A stretch of 64,000 nt of DNA from Calliopum simillimum (lineage: Eukaryota; Arthropoda; Insecta; Diptera; Lauxaniidae), in NCBI GenBank assembly GCA_951812925.1, contig OX638372.1, positions 44,390,245 to 44,454,244 on the forward strand, in the 5' to 3' direction. The notes beneath the pieces were generated by a model, which was not told the DNA's origin, did no database searches, and worked only from the letters and a program-made list of their open reading frames with translations. Shown one piece after another: positions 11,401-23,271 of the stretch. Both the position numbers and the translations under genes were made by a program. How positions within the stretch are numbered: the stretch's first letter is position 1; each line of letters begins with the position of its first letter.

Positions 11401-11499
11401 TTATTATCCAAAGGAGAGCAAGACCTTAGCAGTCTTGCCTTGGTTTTGCACACTGAACCTTGTTCTCTACAGCCGATGTGTTAAAGAGTTTGTTTTATA

Positions 11500-11725
11500 T
11501 TTCTGAGCACTGTGCTCTGGGTTCGAATCCCAGTGTGGGTGAAAAATTTTTTTATAGTTTCATTTTTCGCTCCGAAGACGCTTCAGACGAATTGTGTTTA
11601 ATAAATAGAAATTGAAAAATTGGAATTGAAAATAACTGAGCGGGAGGTTTTGAACCTGGGTCTCTACATGAAGCCCAAGTCATTAGTCTAATATACTATC
11701 GTTTGCTCTTCATCCCAGTGGACGA
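11500..11725. other. Pair of oppositely oriented tRNA-like B-box fragments
   Basis: Plus strand GGGTTCGAATCCCAGTG at about 11,519 is a good B-box. On the minus strand, around 11,715-11,640, an A-box-like ATAGTATATTAGACTAATG is followed by CCAGGTTCAAAACCTC. Neither has a clear acceptor stem. They lie about 150 bp apart facing each other and are followed by T- or A-rich tracts, suggesting SINE-like or repeat-captured tRNA pieces rather than genes. Confidence 0.4.
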
Positions 11726-11779
11726 ACTGCCAAAAACTACGTAGTTTAACTACTGCAAAGAATTATCTTTTTTTTTTTT

Positions 11780-12110
11780 TTTGAGTAGGCGGTGTTACGC
11801 CCTTTAATGAAAAAAAAAAACGCTCTCATCACTGCATCGATTTTTATGAAAACGATAGTATTTCCCTTATGTTTTTAAATGCATCGATTTTGATGAAATT
11901 TGGTACGGAGATAGAGTTGGCACAAAGTAACGATAATATGATCCTTCTGTTTTAAAGTCGGCGGTGCCACGACCCTACATGGAAAAATCGCTCTTACGAA
12001 CAAGCCGCTGTATCGATTTTGTTGAATTTTGGTACGGAGATAGGGTTAACACTAAGGAACGATAATATGACCTTTATGTTTTTTAGTCGGTAATCTACGC
12101 CCCAAAGAGA
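11780..12110 (+). repeat. Degenerate ~115-bp tandem repeat of a fly-type dispersed sequence
   Basis: Three imperfect units share GCATCGATTTTGATGAAA, TTTGGTACGGAGATAG, AACGATAATATGA and AGTCGGCGGTGCCACG-like phrases. This kind of sequence is frequent in fly repeat families. No ends or coding content are visible. Confidence 0.6.
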
Positions 12111-12114
12111 AAAT

Positions 12115-13785
12115 GCACAGACATGGTTACTGTTGAGAGTTTGTTTAAAATAACAATTGGGTGGTCTTTTTAAAGTCAAATCGAAATGGTCGAATTTCTA
12201 CCACAAGGCAAACTGTAGTTTTTTTTAAAAGCAAAACTCTCGGATGTTTTTTTGCCTTCGTCTTTTTAAACCACAAAAAAATATAAATTCGTCTCAGAAA
12301 ATGGTTAAATTTTATTGCTTTATTAGACCACAATAGACATAAATGAATAAAAACCGCTAATTCAAAACAAAAAATTTCATACTCGCCAGAAAATATACTC
12401 CAAGACATTTGGACAGATCAACGATTTGTTTTTTTTTCCTTACCTGAAAAGAGATAAAAAGAGCATTAATAAGAATTTTATTTTAAGCCATCATATACAA
12501 AAAAAAAAAAAAAAAATCATTAACATTTGGCTGACTACCGGATAAACACAAAACATGATGCATTCGCTCAAAGCCAGAAACCATATGGCTCACAAAACAA
12601 AATATGCCAGCCAACACCTCAAAACACATGTGCATTAGCCAAACAAAAAACAAACTGTGAAAAACGAATGCAGAAAGTAAAAAAGCAAAAAAAATGCTAA
12701 ACATAAACAAAAATAATTACGGCTAAACAAATAGTTGGAAGGCTTTATCACAAGTTTACAAAAGACTTAATTTCGAAAGAACATAAGTAAGCAAATACAG
12801 AAGAAAAAAAAAAAAAAAAAACCAGGCCGGCACGCGATGCAAATACAAATAAACACAACAACAATGATAAAATAAAATTTGAAATTTGTGTTTTTCTTTT
12901 TTTTAATATTCAAAAGTAACTCACCCCTAAGCTAAGCTATCATATGGCATTTTTTTTTGTCAATACCTGTTGTAAGGCCTATACTTTAAATATTGAACAA
13001 AATGAAATCACCCTTTAATAACGCGCGACCCAGTAGAGAATTAATTTGGTTTAAACTGTCACTGACGCACAGCGAGTGAGGGTTTTCTGAGGGTTAAATC
13101 TATTAGTGACATAACAAAACGACAGCCATCATCAACAGCAGCAGCGACTACATTGCATCCCATTGATATAAACGCCGCTCATCCATCACCTACATTTTAA
13201 TAAACAAAAAATGTTTCTAAAGAACATCAGTCAGGGGTGGTGACCCCGCCTTTTGCATATGCGCTGCTAAAGCGTCCCGTTTAACGAAAGCGCCATAAAT
13301 TCGCCTGTAATTACTGTGCGACAGTGGGCCATGCTGTTATGGGTACAGAATGTTGATAATTTCATTGTATGATGTTTTTTCTTTGAGTGACTATAACAAA
13401 GTACATGGTTGTTTATTGTTTTTGATGGTTTTGTTTTGTTTTTTAAGCCCCCTTTATATTTCATATACGTTTTTTTTTTAATTTATGTTTTCGTCAGAGG
13501 GCAAGTGATTTAGAGGTCTTTCAAAAAAAAATGCAATAACAGCAAAATTTTGAGTTAAATTGGTGTGAAATTAAATAAAAAATATGCACAACTACAAAAT
13601 TTTAAAGCAGTTAAAATGATACTGAGTTCAAAATGTAAGCGCTTACTATCAGAGTTGCGCGTAACGCATTACTTTTTCAATGCATTGATGGAGCACTGCC
13701 ACTAAATAAAAATAATGCATTAATTTTTGAAATTTAATGCGAATGACAAATCTATTAATTTACTATGGAGTGGTATAAAGACGAT
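12115..13785. other. Intergenic stretch rich in A- and T-runs
   Basis: Contains several runs of 15 or more A or T (12,500; 12,805) and no coding, RNA or transposon signature that I can support. Confidence 0.4.
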
Positions 13786-13789
13786 ATTC

Positions 13790-14335
13790 TCTTAGTGTAC
13801 CCACTCATTTGAAGTTGGCGCCTCAATTTGAAAGAATTTTGAAAGTTCTGAGTCCGTTGGGAATATTTCTGGAGTTCTTTGACAAAATTCGAAACGCTTA
13901 GTTCTGCGAAATTGGACCAAAATGGGTAGGTGTACCGTACTTTGCGCAGTGCCGAGTTTTTCACGAAGAGCAACATTTTTGAACTCACAAGAAAAACTGC
14001 TGGGGTTCTTTACATTTTTTTTGGATTATATTTTTAATTAGAATATTTTTTACAAAAAATGAGTTCTGATTAGAGTTCTGAATAGCGCTCGAAGAGTTTT
14101 ACAGAAAATCTTTGAACCACTTTTCAAATAATTCTCAGTTTTCATGTTAATCGCTAAAAAAGGTCCCATCAGTCATTCAGGAAAAAAAAGATAAAAATTA
14201 TTGTAGAGGAGTTCTGATTACAGTTCTGAGTAGCGCTAGAAGAGTTTTAAAGAAAAACATATCACCATTTTTCCAAAATAGTTGTTTTTTTCATGAAACT
14301 CGCAAAATAAGAAAAAAAAATTTTTCTAACTCGTG
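13790..14335 (+). repeat. Relic of the foldback element's left terminal repeat
   Basis: Starting at ACTCATTTGAAGTTGGC it parallels the left end of the 33-55 kb element: GTCCGTTGGGAATA, CTGGAGTTCTTTGACAAAA, TCTGCGAAATTGGACCAAAA, a GTTTTTCACGAAGAG block, then a T-rich tract and two ~155-bp half-units (GCGCTCGAAGAGTTTTA; GCGCTAGAAGAGTTTTA). It has only two half-units, against about 34 in the large element. It is clearly diverged, so it is an independent older member or a minimal form of the family. Confidence 0.8.
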
Positions 14336-14339
14336 CAAA

Positions 14340-15055
14340 CGCGGGAGATGTGGCACCCCTGAGTGATATGGCACCCCTGAGTGATATGGCTCCTCTATAA
14401 ATTTCAATACTTCCAGCTTTCATAGCATTCAAATATGGACACAGTTTAATTCAACTGCGCGAGAGACTTCGTGATATGTTGTTCGTTTAGCTGTGTTTGC
14501 AATAATGACTTGTGTATGGGATTTTTAAAAAAATTTTGAAATGTAAACGACTGACTTTGATACAGCTTTATGGTGCATATATCAAAATAAACAAAATTGA
14601 ATGTGATTTCGCTTTCGGATGAACACGTTATTAGTTTCGTGGCATTTTTACTTGGTATACGCCGAAATGGAGATATGGCAGCCCACTACTGCGGGTGATA
14701 TGGTTCTGATGCCATATCTCCCTTTGCATGTTATAAGATATTTGGGAGTATAAATATTCTTACTTAGTGCTAAATCTTTGTGTTTCGGTTTTCAATACTT
14801 TGTTGAACATAAACTTGGCTGAACTCTGGATGTAAACGGCCAACAACCAGCATCTGTAATAACACGGGCTCATCATCGAGGAAAGAATTCTAGAACCAAG
14901 CACATTCAGCTTTTGTGTGAAGCTTGAACCAAAGCAGTAAGTGTTTCAAACGATACTTCTGGATTTTCATCTACTGTTCACATATGCAACAATTGTGGCA
15001 ACAAGAACTTAAAAGCCATTAAGGGTGCCAAATCACCCCTGATATGGTGCCATAC
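14340..15055. mobile_element. Candidate palindromic element with GATATGGCACC terminal motifs
   Basis: The left edge carries GTGGCACCCCTGAG twice with GATATGGCACC. The right edge carries the inverse: GGTGCCAAATCACCCC and GATATGGTGCCATA at about 15,026-15,054. A further hairpin, GGAGATATGGC paired with GCCATATCTCC, sits at about 14,670-14,722. There is no coding region. Ends are approximate and no target duplication was recognised. Confidence 0.5.
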
Positions 15056-15613
15056 TTTTCATTTTAATCAAAAATCTCTCCTCAGATAAAATTTTTGGTT
15101 GGGACACCTTCGAGGACATATATGAATATTCCACACATTTCCGGGACACTTTGGTGACCAGGACTGTTTCGTTAAATCTGGGACGGGGGGTCTGGGGTTT
15201 GAATAATAGTCTCTGACTCAATTTTTGCCAGTTTCTTGAGCTTATCTTAAAAGCCGCGAAATAGTTGGTAGTTGTTCGCCCACACATTTTCATTTATTGG
15301 CTCGTTGGTCTAAAGTGAAAAATTTGCCCTCAGGAAGTCCAGGAAGAAATTTGTTTACGTTTTTTTTTTGCTGTAACTCAAAAAACAACAGGCTTACGGA
15401 GACTTCAGACACCAGTAAATGTAGGAAATCTTTATTGCAATATTTTTTTGTAGTCCATCTAAAAACTTAGATATTTAGAAAAGCAAAAAACTATGGCACA
15501 AATCAAAGAAGAAGTCAAGAGATATCGAATATAGCCTTAAGAAGAGAAATTTGCTGATACTTTCTACTTATTTGGATTTTTTTGAATGAGACTGTATACC
15601 CCAAAAACTATTG

Positions 15614-16947
15614 TAGCCCAGGAAAATAAGACGAAAAAAGAGCTTCTGTGCGAAAAAATTCGCAGTGGAAATTTTTCACCGGAATTGTCTTAATTTATGC
15701 ATGATACACAAACTGTGAAAAGTCCATTGCAAAGTCGTGTGCGCATAAAAAGTTATTAAGGCTCAAAGGTTGCTAAAATCAGTTTTTTGCAAATATCTCG
15801 CTAATGCTAATTTTTACAGAAAAATTTTGGTCTCCAATTTTGTAGCACAGGAAATTTCCTGCAAAAGTACGTTAACAGTATTTGTGTACAACTTCTAGTT
15901 TAGGAGATCACCCAATTTAAAAAGTTGTTAACAGTTATGATATGAAATACTACCTATGAGTTCATATTAAAATATTTTACTTTTTAAATTGCAATAAGTC
16001 TTCAATGAGAAGCTGTACAAACAAAATTAAAATGCCGTTTGAAAGATAATTTAATTTTCTATATACCGTACAAAATTTTTTTTCGAACGGCTCATGACCT
16101 TAAAAATATTCTTGAATAACCGTTAAGGCTTCGAAATTACTGGTTTTTTAAGGATATCTGCGAATTGGTAAGTACTACGATAAAAAGAAATGGGACCAAA
16201 TTTGTAGAGAATTACAAGGTCTACAAAAAATAAGCGATATGTGTACACATAGAAGTAACCGTATAGAAGATATTCAATAGAAACCGGTTTTTTGGCATTT
16301 TAAGGGCTTTTTTGGAATATCTTCTAAACGGTTACTCCTATGTGTACACATATCGCTTATTTTTGGTAGATCTTGTAATACTCTACAAATTTGGTCCCAT
16401 TACTTTTTATCGTAGTACTTACCAATTCGCAGATATCCTTAAAAAATCAGTAATTTCGAAGACTTAACGGTTATTCAAGAATATTTTTAAGGTCGTGAGC
16501 CGTTCGAAAAAAAAAAATTTTGTACGGTAAATAGAAAATTAAATTATCTTTCAAACGGCATTTTAATTGAAGACTTATTGCAATTTAAAAAGTAAGATAT
16601 TTTAATATGAACTCATAGGTAGTATTTCATATCATAACTGTTAACAACTTTTTAAATTGGGTGATCTCCTAAACTAGAAGTCGTACGCAAATACTTTAAC
16701 GTATTTTTGTAGGAAATTTCCTGTGCTACAAATTTGGAGGCCAACATTTTTCTGTAAAAGTTAGCATTAGCGGGATATTTGCAAAAAACTGATTTTAGCG
16801 ACCTTTGAGCCTTAATAACTTTTTATGCGCACACGACTTTGCAATGGACTTTTCACAGTTTGTGTATTATGCATAAATAAAGACAATTCCGGTGAAAAAT
16901 TTCCACTGGGAATTTTTTCGCAGAAAATGTCTTATTTTCCTGGGCTA
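15614..16947. mobile_element. 1.33-kb near-perfect palindrome, foldback-type element
   Basis: The left arm (15,614-16,275) and right arm (16,315-16,947) are reverse complements over about 650 bp with few differences, including a small indel near the outer ends. Both outer ends read TAGCCCAGGAAAATAAGAC. The loop is about 40 bases. There is no ORF. The high arm-to-arm identity implies recent formation or gene conversion. A diverged relative lies at 21,180-21,312 and 22,453-22,640. I could not define a convincing target-site duplication. Confidence 0.85.
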
Positions 16948-17195
16948 TTGGAAATGTATTCTAGTATATTTTCTTCTTACGGGTCATTTTTCCAAAGCAA
17001 ATAATTTGTCCACTTGAAGGCAAAATTAAGAAACTCAGTTTTCACTGAAAAGTAGACACATTATGTGTGAATACTATCGAACAGTAAATAAAGCAGTCGA
17101 TTTTAAAGAGATGAAAATTGTATTTCTGATAATATTTGAAAAAACTTTTGGTAAAACTTTTGCATTTTTTTGAACAATACAAAATCTGTTTTTAA

Positions 17196-17328
17196 CCCTT
17201 TAACGACTAAAAGCAAGTATATCATCTAGCTCCCCATTCGTTTGAATAAAAGTTTTGCTAGGCCCCATTGTATCGATCTTGACTTATAGTTATTATGAAA
17301 TCTCGTTTTGGTCTAGGTCGTTAAAGGG
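17196..17328. mobile_element. 133-bp TTAA-flanked MITE (piggyBac- or Kolobok-like)
   Basis: The perfect inverted termini CCCTTTAACGAC and GTCGTTAAAGGG are each bounded by TTAA (17,192-17,195 and 17,329-17,332). A TTAA duplication with CCC...GGG termini is the hallmark of piggyBac-class insertions; Kolobok also uses TTAA. The interior, about 100 bp, has no coding content. Confidence 0.75.
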
Positions 17329-17332
17329 TTAA

Positions 17333-20300
17333 AAGCATAAACAGCGTGTTCTTAATGGTATTTGTGAATAGTGTTGTAGGGACTTGTGAATTATTTTGAA
17401 CAGTTATTTAGTAATTTTTAGAAGCAAAAAGATATAATTTAAGCACAAAAAGGAAAAATCGTCTTTCGCTTTTTTCTTTGATAAAAATTTTAATACAGCC
17501 AAAATTTTTAAGCACCAGCATTTTTTTATATGTCAACTTCCTACTCAATTGCTGCCATTTCCAATTTATTTCAACCCGAATACACTTGAGTAGCAAACGA
17601 ATAACTCAATTTGACCTTGTTACCAAAAATCGACTGGCACAGGATACGAGTATCAAAATAATGCTGGTAGAAGGGAATAAAACAAAATAAAATACAAAAA
17701 CCATTTAAAAAAACAACTTGTTAAAAAAAAATTACATATAAAGAGGAAGGCACACTACGACGGTAAAAAAACGAACAAATCAATTAAATTAGCCAAAGTC
17801 TCGTCATCAATCTACAAAACACTGCATGTTGTCGGCGACGTATTTGTCGTCTTCCAGACTGGGAGACGACAACTACAACTTTTCCAGACGACGCGACAAT
17901 GTCTGCGACCCGGCAAATACCATGCGGTGTAATCTTTTTTCGTTTCGTTTTCAGTAGTTTTACATGCAACACCCCTTACGAAAAAAACAAAAAAAAAAAA
18001 AAAAAAAATAGCAACATCACAAACCAACCATTCAATGCCCTTGAACATGCAGCGGCTGGCATTGCCGCTGCTGCATCAACAAAATTCGCCTCACTCTATT
18101 TACGAGTTGCAGCCAGCATTCGTCTCAGTCACGTTTAGCCCGCCGGTTGGTAGCTCACTTCATTTATTTATCCCTAGAGCGTAGTTATCCTTTGAGAAAC
18201 TTAAACCAAATCAAGAAAAACCCCGAAAGCAAATAAAACAAAAATTTTGCAGGTTTTTCCTACGGACGACGAGTGAGTGAGTGGTTTTATTCCTAAATAA
18301 ACTATAGGGAAAAATTTTCCACAAATTTCTATTCCTTTGATGGAAACGTAAATTCCCTTTCCCTTTTTAATGGTGTTGCTGTTGTTGTTTTTTTTTCTTC
18401 CTTTTTAAGAGTATTCGCATCTTCTGAGCTGCAAGTGGTTTTTGGCATTGAAAATATTTTTTTTTGTTAAATTCAGTTGCATACTTATTGGCGCACATGC
18501 ATTTGAAATAGTCGTATCTCGTAATAGAGGCAAAGAAATTGAATGAAGGATTTTTATGAAGATAAGAATTTGTTAAACGAAAGAGAATTGTAAAAGTGGA
18601 AAATAGTTAGAGGAAATAGATTAGTTCCTTGTTGCTTTGGTTGCTGCTGTTGCTATTGCAGCAGCTTAAGCCATAGGGGATTAAACGACTGGGGGTTGAT
18701 TTGAAGTTGTACGAGGATATTTAAGTCGATTATTATTGATACTAGACGACGTTGTTGCCGTCGTTGTGTGGGGGAGACGTATGGTTTTTATACGAGCCTA
18801 TTGATTTTGTATTAAATGCCATTAGCAACTATGGCAAAAGTAAGATATTTCGCTTATAAGTTTTATAAAGAAGAAAAAAAGAAGGATATCGGAAGAATTT
18901 TTCGTTGCTATTTTTTAATAGGAAACTGCGCAAAGTTTTTTTATATTTTATGAAAAAATGTATTTTGCATTTTTCATCGAAAGCAAGCTTGAATAAAAAG
19001 TAACTTAAAAAACCCAAGATTCTAAGCCATTTTTTATACATTGTAAGATTATTTTCCATCCCACTGTTCTAACAAAAGTTTACCAACAGTATTATCCTTT
19101 TCTTTACGTTCTTGTCTGTCTAGTCAAATCTTTTGAAATAATAACAGAGACAGCAAAAGCAGCTGCAGATTTTCATTTAAAACTCTTCGATATACTACAC
19201 GGAAAGAAAAAAAAAATATAAAAATTACCAGAAACAGGCTGTTAAATGCGTGCAAACGACTGATCTAGATGCTTTTGAAAAATTAGACAGCAGCATATAG
19301 ATTTTTATAATAACTGATTTAACCTCTATAAGAAATCATACAAAAAAATTTAAAGGAAGTAGGGCAGAAACTCAGACTTAAGAATTTGTATGTAACCAGC
19401 AACAAATGTTCATAGCTGTTTCAGTTATAAGTCACAATTTTTCTATAAAACTTTATTGAACAGAATGGCAAATTTTGTATTTTGGTTGATAATTTGGTAG
19501 AAGGTAATTTTATACCAAACAGAATTTCAGTGGTACTGATGGCAAATGAGGACATTTATCGCACTGTGTGTATTTATCATACAAGTCCCTAGGTTCAAAC
19601 CTCGCCCAATGGTAAACACAAAAATAATATTTTTTTTCAATTATAATCTTTTTTTTTTGTATTTTTATTGTTTCTCTTTATTTAATTAATTGTTTAAATG
19701 ATAAAAAAAAACAAAAGCAATTGTCCGTTAAAATCTTTTAATAATTTTTACTATCCTGTTTGATAATTTTTACTATGCTATTATTGAAATGCTTCTTTCT
19801 AAGCAATTTATAAATTTTTATAAAATTTTTATGCAGTTTTTAACAGATATGTTAAATGAACGAAGATTTACAAGTTTTGTAGTTTTCAACGATTTTCGTT
19901 AAGCTACTAGGTGTTCGTGGTATGAGGTATGAATCTGACAAATTTGTGTATTCATGTGACAGTTTTCTTGCTTGCTTTAAAAAATTGTTAAATTTCAATA
20001 GCAACATTTGTAGAAAAGACACTAAGTCGCGCTTTATTTGACAATTTACGTTTTGTAATTGTCGCCGCCGGAACTGTCAAAAAGTGACAGCTCAACGTAT
20101 GTTAAAAAATTGCTTTGTTATTACTAGAAATGCGAAATTTCTTCGTTTACTTAGGTTTTCAAAAAATCCTTTTTTTATTTTTGCTGTAACGAGTGTCTTT
20201 TTATGAATAATTTCTATCCCAAATACGAAACAAAAAGATTTATTTACTACGTTACATTTTATTGTGATTTTTTGCGCTGTTTTATCGTAACGTTTTTCCC

Positions 20301-20490
20301 AAAGGGTGCGTCCGATCTGTTTTATTGCGACAACCGCGACGACAGCAATTATCTGATAGCTTAAAAAATTCGTATGAAAATAAGGTTTTAATCGATTTTC
20401 CGCATACATATTTTTTATCAATAACGTTTTCTAAACAACATATCTCTTTGAAAGATTTTTAAAAAAAAAAAAAAATATTTTTTTTTTAAA
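17333..20490. other. Intergenic stretch without gene
   Basis: There are chance ORFs in A/T-rich sequence, short CTGCTG and GTTGTT runs, and one isolated B-box-like GGTTCAAACCTCGCCC at about 19,592. No gene model with ATG, splice signals and conserved protein could be built. Confidence 0.4.
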
Positions 20491-21058
20491 TAGGCACTAG
20501 GAATCTGCACAAGAAGTCTTGTTGCAGTTTTAAGACATTTAATTTCAAGATACGTTATGTCTTGTACCTGCTTTTTATTTATCAAATACTTCAGTTCAGT
20601 GTTGCGTACAAATGTCTTGACATACTTGGATATGAAGGAATAGAAAACAAATACTGTAGAGACCTATCTTGTTTGATTTGTGTAGTGTACACCACAAAAT
20701 GCGGCTTTAGTGACAAAAAGTAGTTTTTCGCTCTCTTCTTAAGCCTCTTTTTGCTTACGCTCTCTCTCTCTCTCGAAAATGTATGAAAGGTACTAAAAAT
20801 CCTGGGTTTACAATGCAACCGTTGCTACTTGCAAGTGTTACCATATCATAAATTTTACTTTATTTTTCTACTCACATATTTTAAACTGACCTGAAGTAGT
20901 GGTTTGTATAAATACAGCGCATAGAAGTATTTTTTAGAAACAGGTTTTTTTTATATTGATAAAACAAAACAGTGTACGTCAGTATCAAAATAAAATCAGT
21001 CTACAGTCATGAATCTTGAATTTTTTGGATCATATACTTTTTCAGTTCAGTTTAAAAT
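20491..21058 (+). repeat. Dispersed ~550-bp repeat family R1, copy 1
   Basis: It shares an ordered set of phrases with the minus-strand copy at 26,421-26,952: TCTGCACAAGAAGTCTTGTT, AAATACTTCAGTTCAGTG, TAGTGTACACCACAAAATG, a CT-rich run (20,760-20,774), CAAGTGTTACCATATCATAA and GAATCTTGAATTTTTTGGAT. It is non-coding. The recurring AAATACTTCAGT motif near both ends suggests sub-terminal repeats of a non-autonomous element. The family is not known to me. Confidence 0.7.
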
Positions 21059-21179
21059 ATCTGAGTAAAAAGGGTAGGCACATGCTGAAGAGCTAATGAA
21101 TAATTTTTAATTGAAACATGGGGAATATTGGAAAAACCTCCGGCACAAGGTTTAAACGACTATCAAAGGGCTCTTAAAT

Positions 21180-21312
21180 AAATTTTTTGCAAATATCACA
21201 CTCATACTTAGTCTACAGAAAAATAATGGTCAACAATTTTGTAGCTCAGAAAATTTTCTACGTGAGAGTAATTTTCGTGTGACCTTTATTTAAGGGAATA
21301 TCGCAATTAAAA
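21180..21312 (+). repeat. Diverged fragment related to the 15.6-16.9 kb palindrome, split by Helentron C
   Basis: TTTTTTGCAAATATC, CTACAGAAAAATAATGGTC and AATTTTGTAGCTCAGAAAAT match the palindrome-arm phrases ACAGAAAAATTTTGGTC and AATTTTGTAGCACAGGAAAT. Related sequence in the opposite orientation resumes after the Helentron at 22,453-22,640 (AAAATTGTCGACCAACATTT). This indicates that Helentron copy C landed inside an older member of the palindrome family. Confidence 0.5.
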
Positions 21313-22452
21313 CTAGTAAGGGTGTAAATTTTGGCCTGGCCAAAAAATAAATACCCTACACTGCAGTATTTTGGAAAGTTTGCTTATATCGGAGGTGCCA
21401 CTCCCTCTTGTCCGAGTACACCCAGTTTTTGTTCAGAGCTTGCATTTATAGTTTTTAGTGTCAGAGTGAAATTTAGTTGGATTATCTCAAAAAACTCTTT
21501 CAGTATAGCATTTTGAATCCTTTGCTTATATGGGAGGTGCCACGCCCCCTTGTCTGATTTCACCCAATTTTTGCTGAGAGCTTTTATTTATAATTCTTAG
21601 TGTCTGAGTCAAATTTGGTTCGAATATCTCAAAAAATGCTTTCAGTATAGCGTTTTAAAGCTTTTGCTTATATGGGAGGTGCCACGCCCTCTTGTCCGAG
21701 TACACCCAGTTTTTGTTCAGAGCTTGCATTTATAGTTTTTAGTGTCAGAGTGAAATTTAGTTGGATTATCTCAAAAAACTCTTTCAGTATAGCATTTTGA
21801 ATCCTTTGCTTATATGGGAGGTGCCACGCCCCTATTCTGATTTCACCCAATTTTTTCTGAGAGCTTTCATTTATAATTTTTAGTGTTTGAGTCAAATTTG
21901 GGTCGAATATCTCAAAAAACGCTGTCAGTATAGCGTTTTGAAGCTTTTGCTTATATGGGAGGTGCCACGCCCTCTTGTACGAAATCGCTCAGTTGTTTGT
22001 CGGAGCTTGCGCTTACAATTCGTAGTACTTATATGTATTGTGGTTGCATTGTCGTGAAAAATACTCCTAAAATTGCATTTTGAATATAATTTTTGTATGG
22101 GCGGTAGGCGTGTCCGTTGACCGATTTTGCTCATTTTCAATCCCCCGAGCTAACTTTGACGATGAAGGCAGTGTGCCAAATTTCATTGAATTATCTTGCT
22201 CAGTTTTCCCAAAAAGTGTATTTCAACACACAGCCAGCCAGCCACCCAGCCAGCCAGCCACCCAGCCAGCCAGCCACCCAGCCAGCCAGCCACCCAGCCA
22301 GCCAGCCAGCCAGCCAGACAGACGGACATGGCTATATCGACTCAGGAGGTGACGCTGATCAAGAATATATATACTTTTCTGTACCTGCCACGCCTCCTTC
22401 TCTGCGTTACAAACGGAAGGACAAAGTGAATATACCCTGGGTGTAGGGTATA
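21313..22452 (-). mobile_element. Helentron-like non-autonomous element, copy C
   Basis: A minus-strand counterpart of copy A. The 3' end CTAG is at 21,313-21,316, followed by the TTTTGGCC/GGCCAAAA hairpin, then TACCCTACACTGCAG, and the 5' end TATACCCTACACCC at about 22,439-22,452. It carries the same alternating 142-bp monomers (GAGGTGCCACGCCC recurs) and a CAGC/CACC microsatellite at 22,231-22,318. It is very similar to copy A, implying recent activity of the family. There is no Rep/helicase gene. Confidence 0.85.
22231..22318. repeat. CAGC/CACC microsatellite in Helentron C
   Basis: Repeats of CAGCCAGCCAC and CAGC span about 88 bp. The homologous tract is about 48 bp in copy A and shorter in copy D, so this block is the main length-variable part of the family. 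Confidence 0.85.
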
Positions 22453-22819
22453 AAAAGTGCAAAATTTATCCATGCCACGCATTGATTTTCAAATTGCGAT
22501 AACTGATCGATCTTGAATTGCACGATAAAAAGTACGAAGATCTATGTTATAGAAACTTTACTGAACTACAAAATTGTCGACCAACATTTTTTAGCAGAGG
22601 TAAGCATTTGCAAAATATTTGTAAAAATATGATTTTCGCGTCTTTGTGATAAAATGAACGGTAACACGCCCTACACATAATACGATTTATCATAACTCTG
22701 AAAATATTTTACACTGATGATGAAGAAGATTTGGTATATAAGTATGTGAAGGCCACCGCAACAATTTATACTAACTGGAAAAATTTTCGTTGACAAACTC
22801 TTTTCCACATTTTTTATTT

Positions 22820-22856
22820 GATCCAAAAAATTCATGATTCAAATCTTCACTGTACA
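22820..22856 (-). repeat. Short fragment of repeat family R1
   Basis: GATCCAAAAAATTCATGATT followed by CAAATCTTCACTG matches one end of R1 (compare 26,450-26,475). The match stops where the foldback at 22,855 begins. Confidence 0.5.
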
Positions 22857-23270
22857 CTAGGCCGGGTCAATTTGATCAGGAGGCAAAAACTTGGCAAAGA
22901 GTATAGCATCAAAAAAATCTATGGAAAATTCTAAAAAACTTTGCCAAAGGAACTATGGGTCTAAAATCAATATCGAGCCGTCGTAAACTGCGTTGAAGAT
23001 TTGTGTGTAGTACTTTAAAATACAAAAGGAAAAAGAAAAAATTCAGATTTTTTTTTACTTGTTTCTTATAAAATTATTCAAAGTATTTGAATTTTTTGTT
23101 TTTTTTTTATTGAATTTTAAAGTGCTTACATCAAAACTTCAACGCAATTTTCGGCGGCTTGATCTTGATTTTTGTCCCATGGTTTCTTGGGCAAAGTTTT
23201 TTAGAATTTTCCATAGATTTTTTTGTTGCTATACTCTTTGCCGCAAAAAAATTTGACCCGGCCCACAGTG
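22855..23270. mobile_element. ~410-bp foldback/MITE with GGCCGGGTCAA termini
   Basis: The left end CACTAGGCCGGGTCAA is inverted on the right as TTGACCCGGCCCACAGTG. Homology continues inward: CTCTTTGCC, ATCTATGGAAAATTCTAAAA, ACTTTGCC, and GCGTTGAAG against CTTCAACGC. Arms are about 150-180 bp around an A/T-rich loop. The outermost CACT/CAGTG could mean a CACTA- or Transib-type element, but no duplication of 3-5 bp was evident. It is non-coding. Confidence 0.7.
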
Positions 23271-23271
23271 C

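Noticed and set aside
22080..22462. Pro/Gln/Ser-rich and Gly/Trp-rich frames
   Set aside because: They are the CAGC microsatellite of a Helentron read in several frames on both strands.
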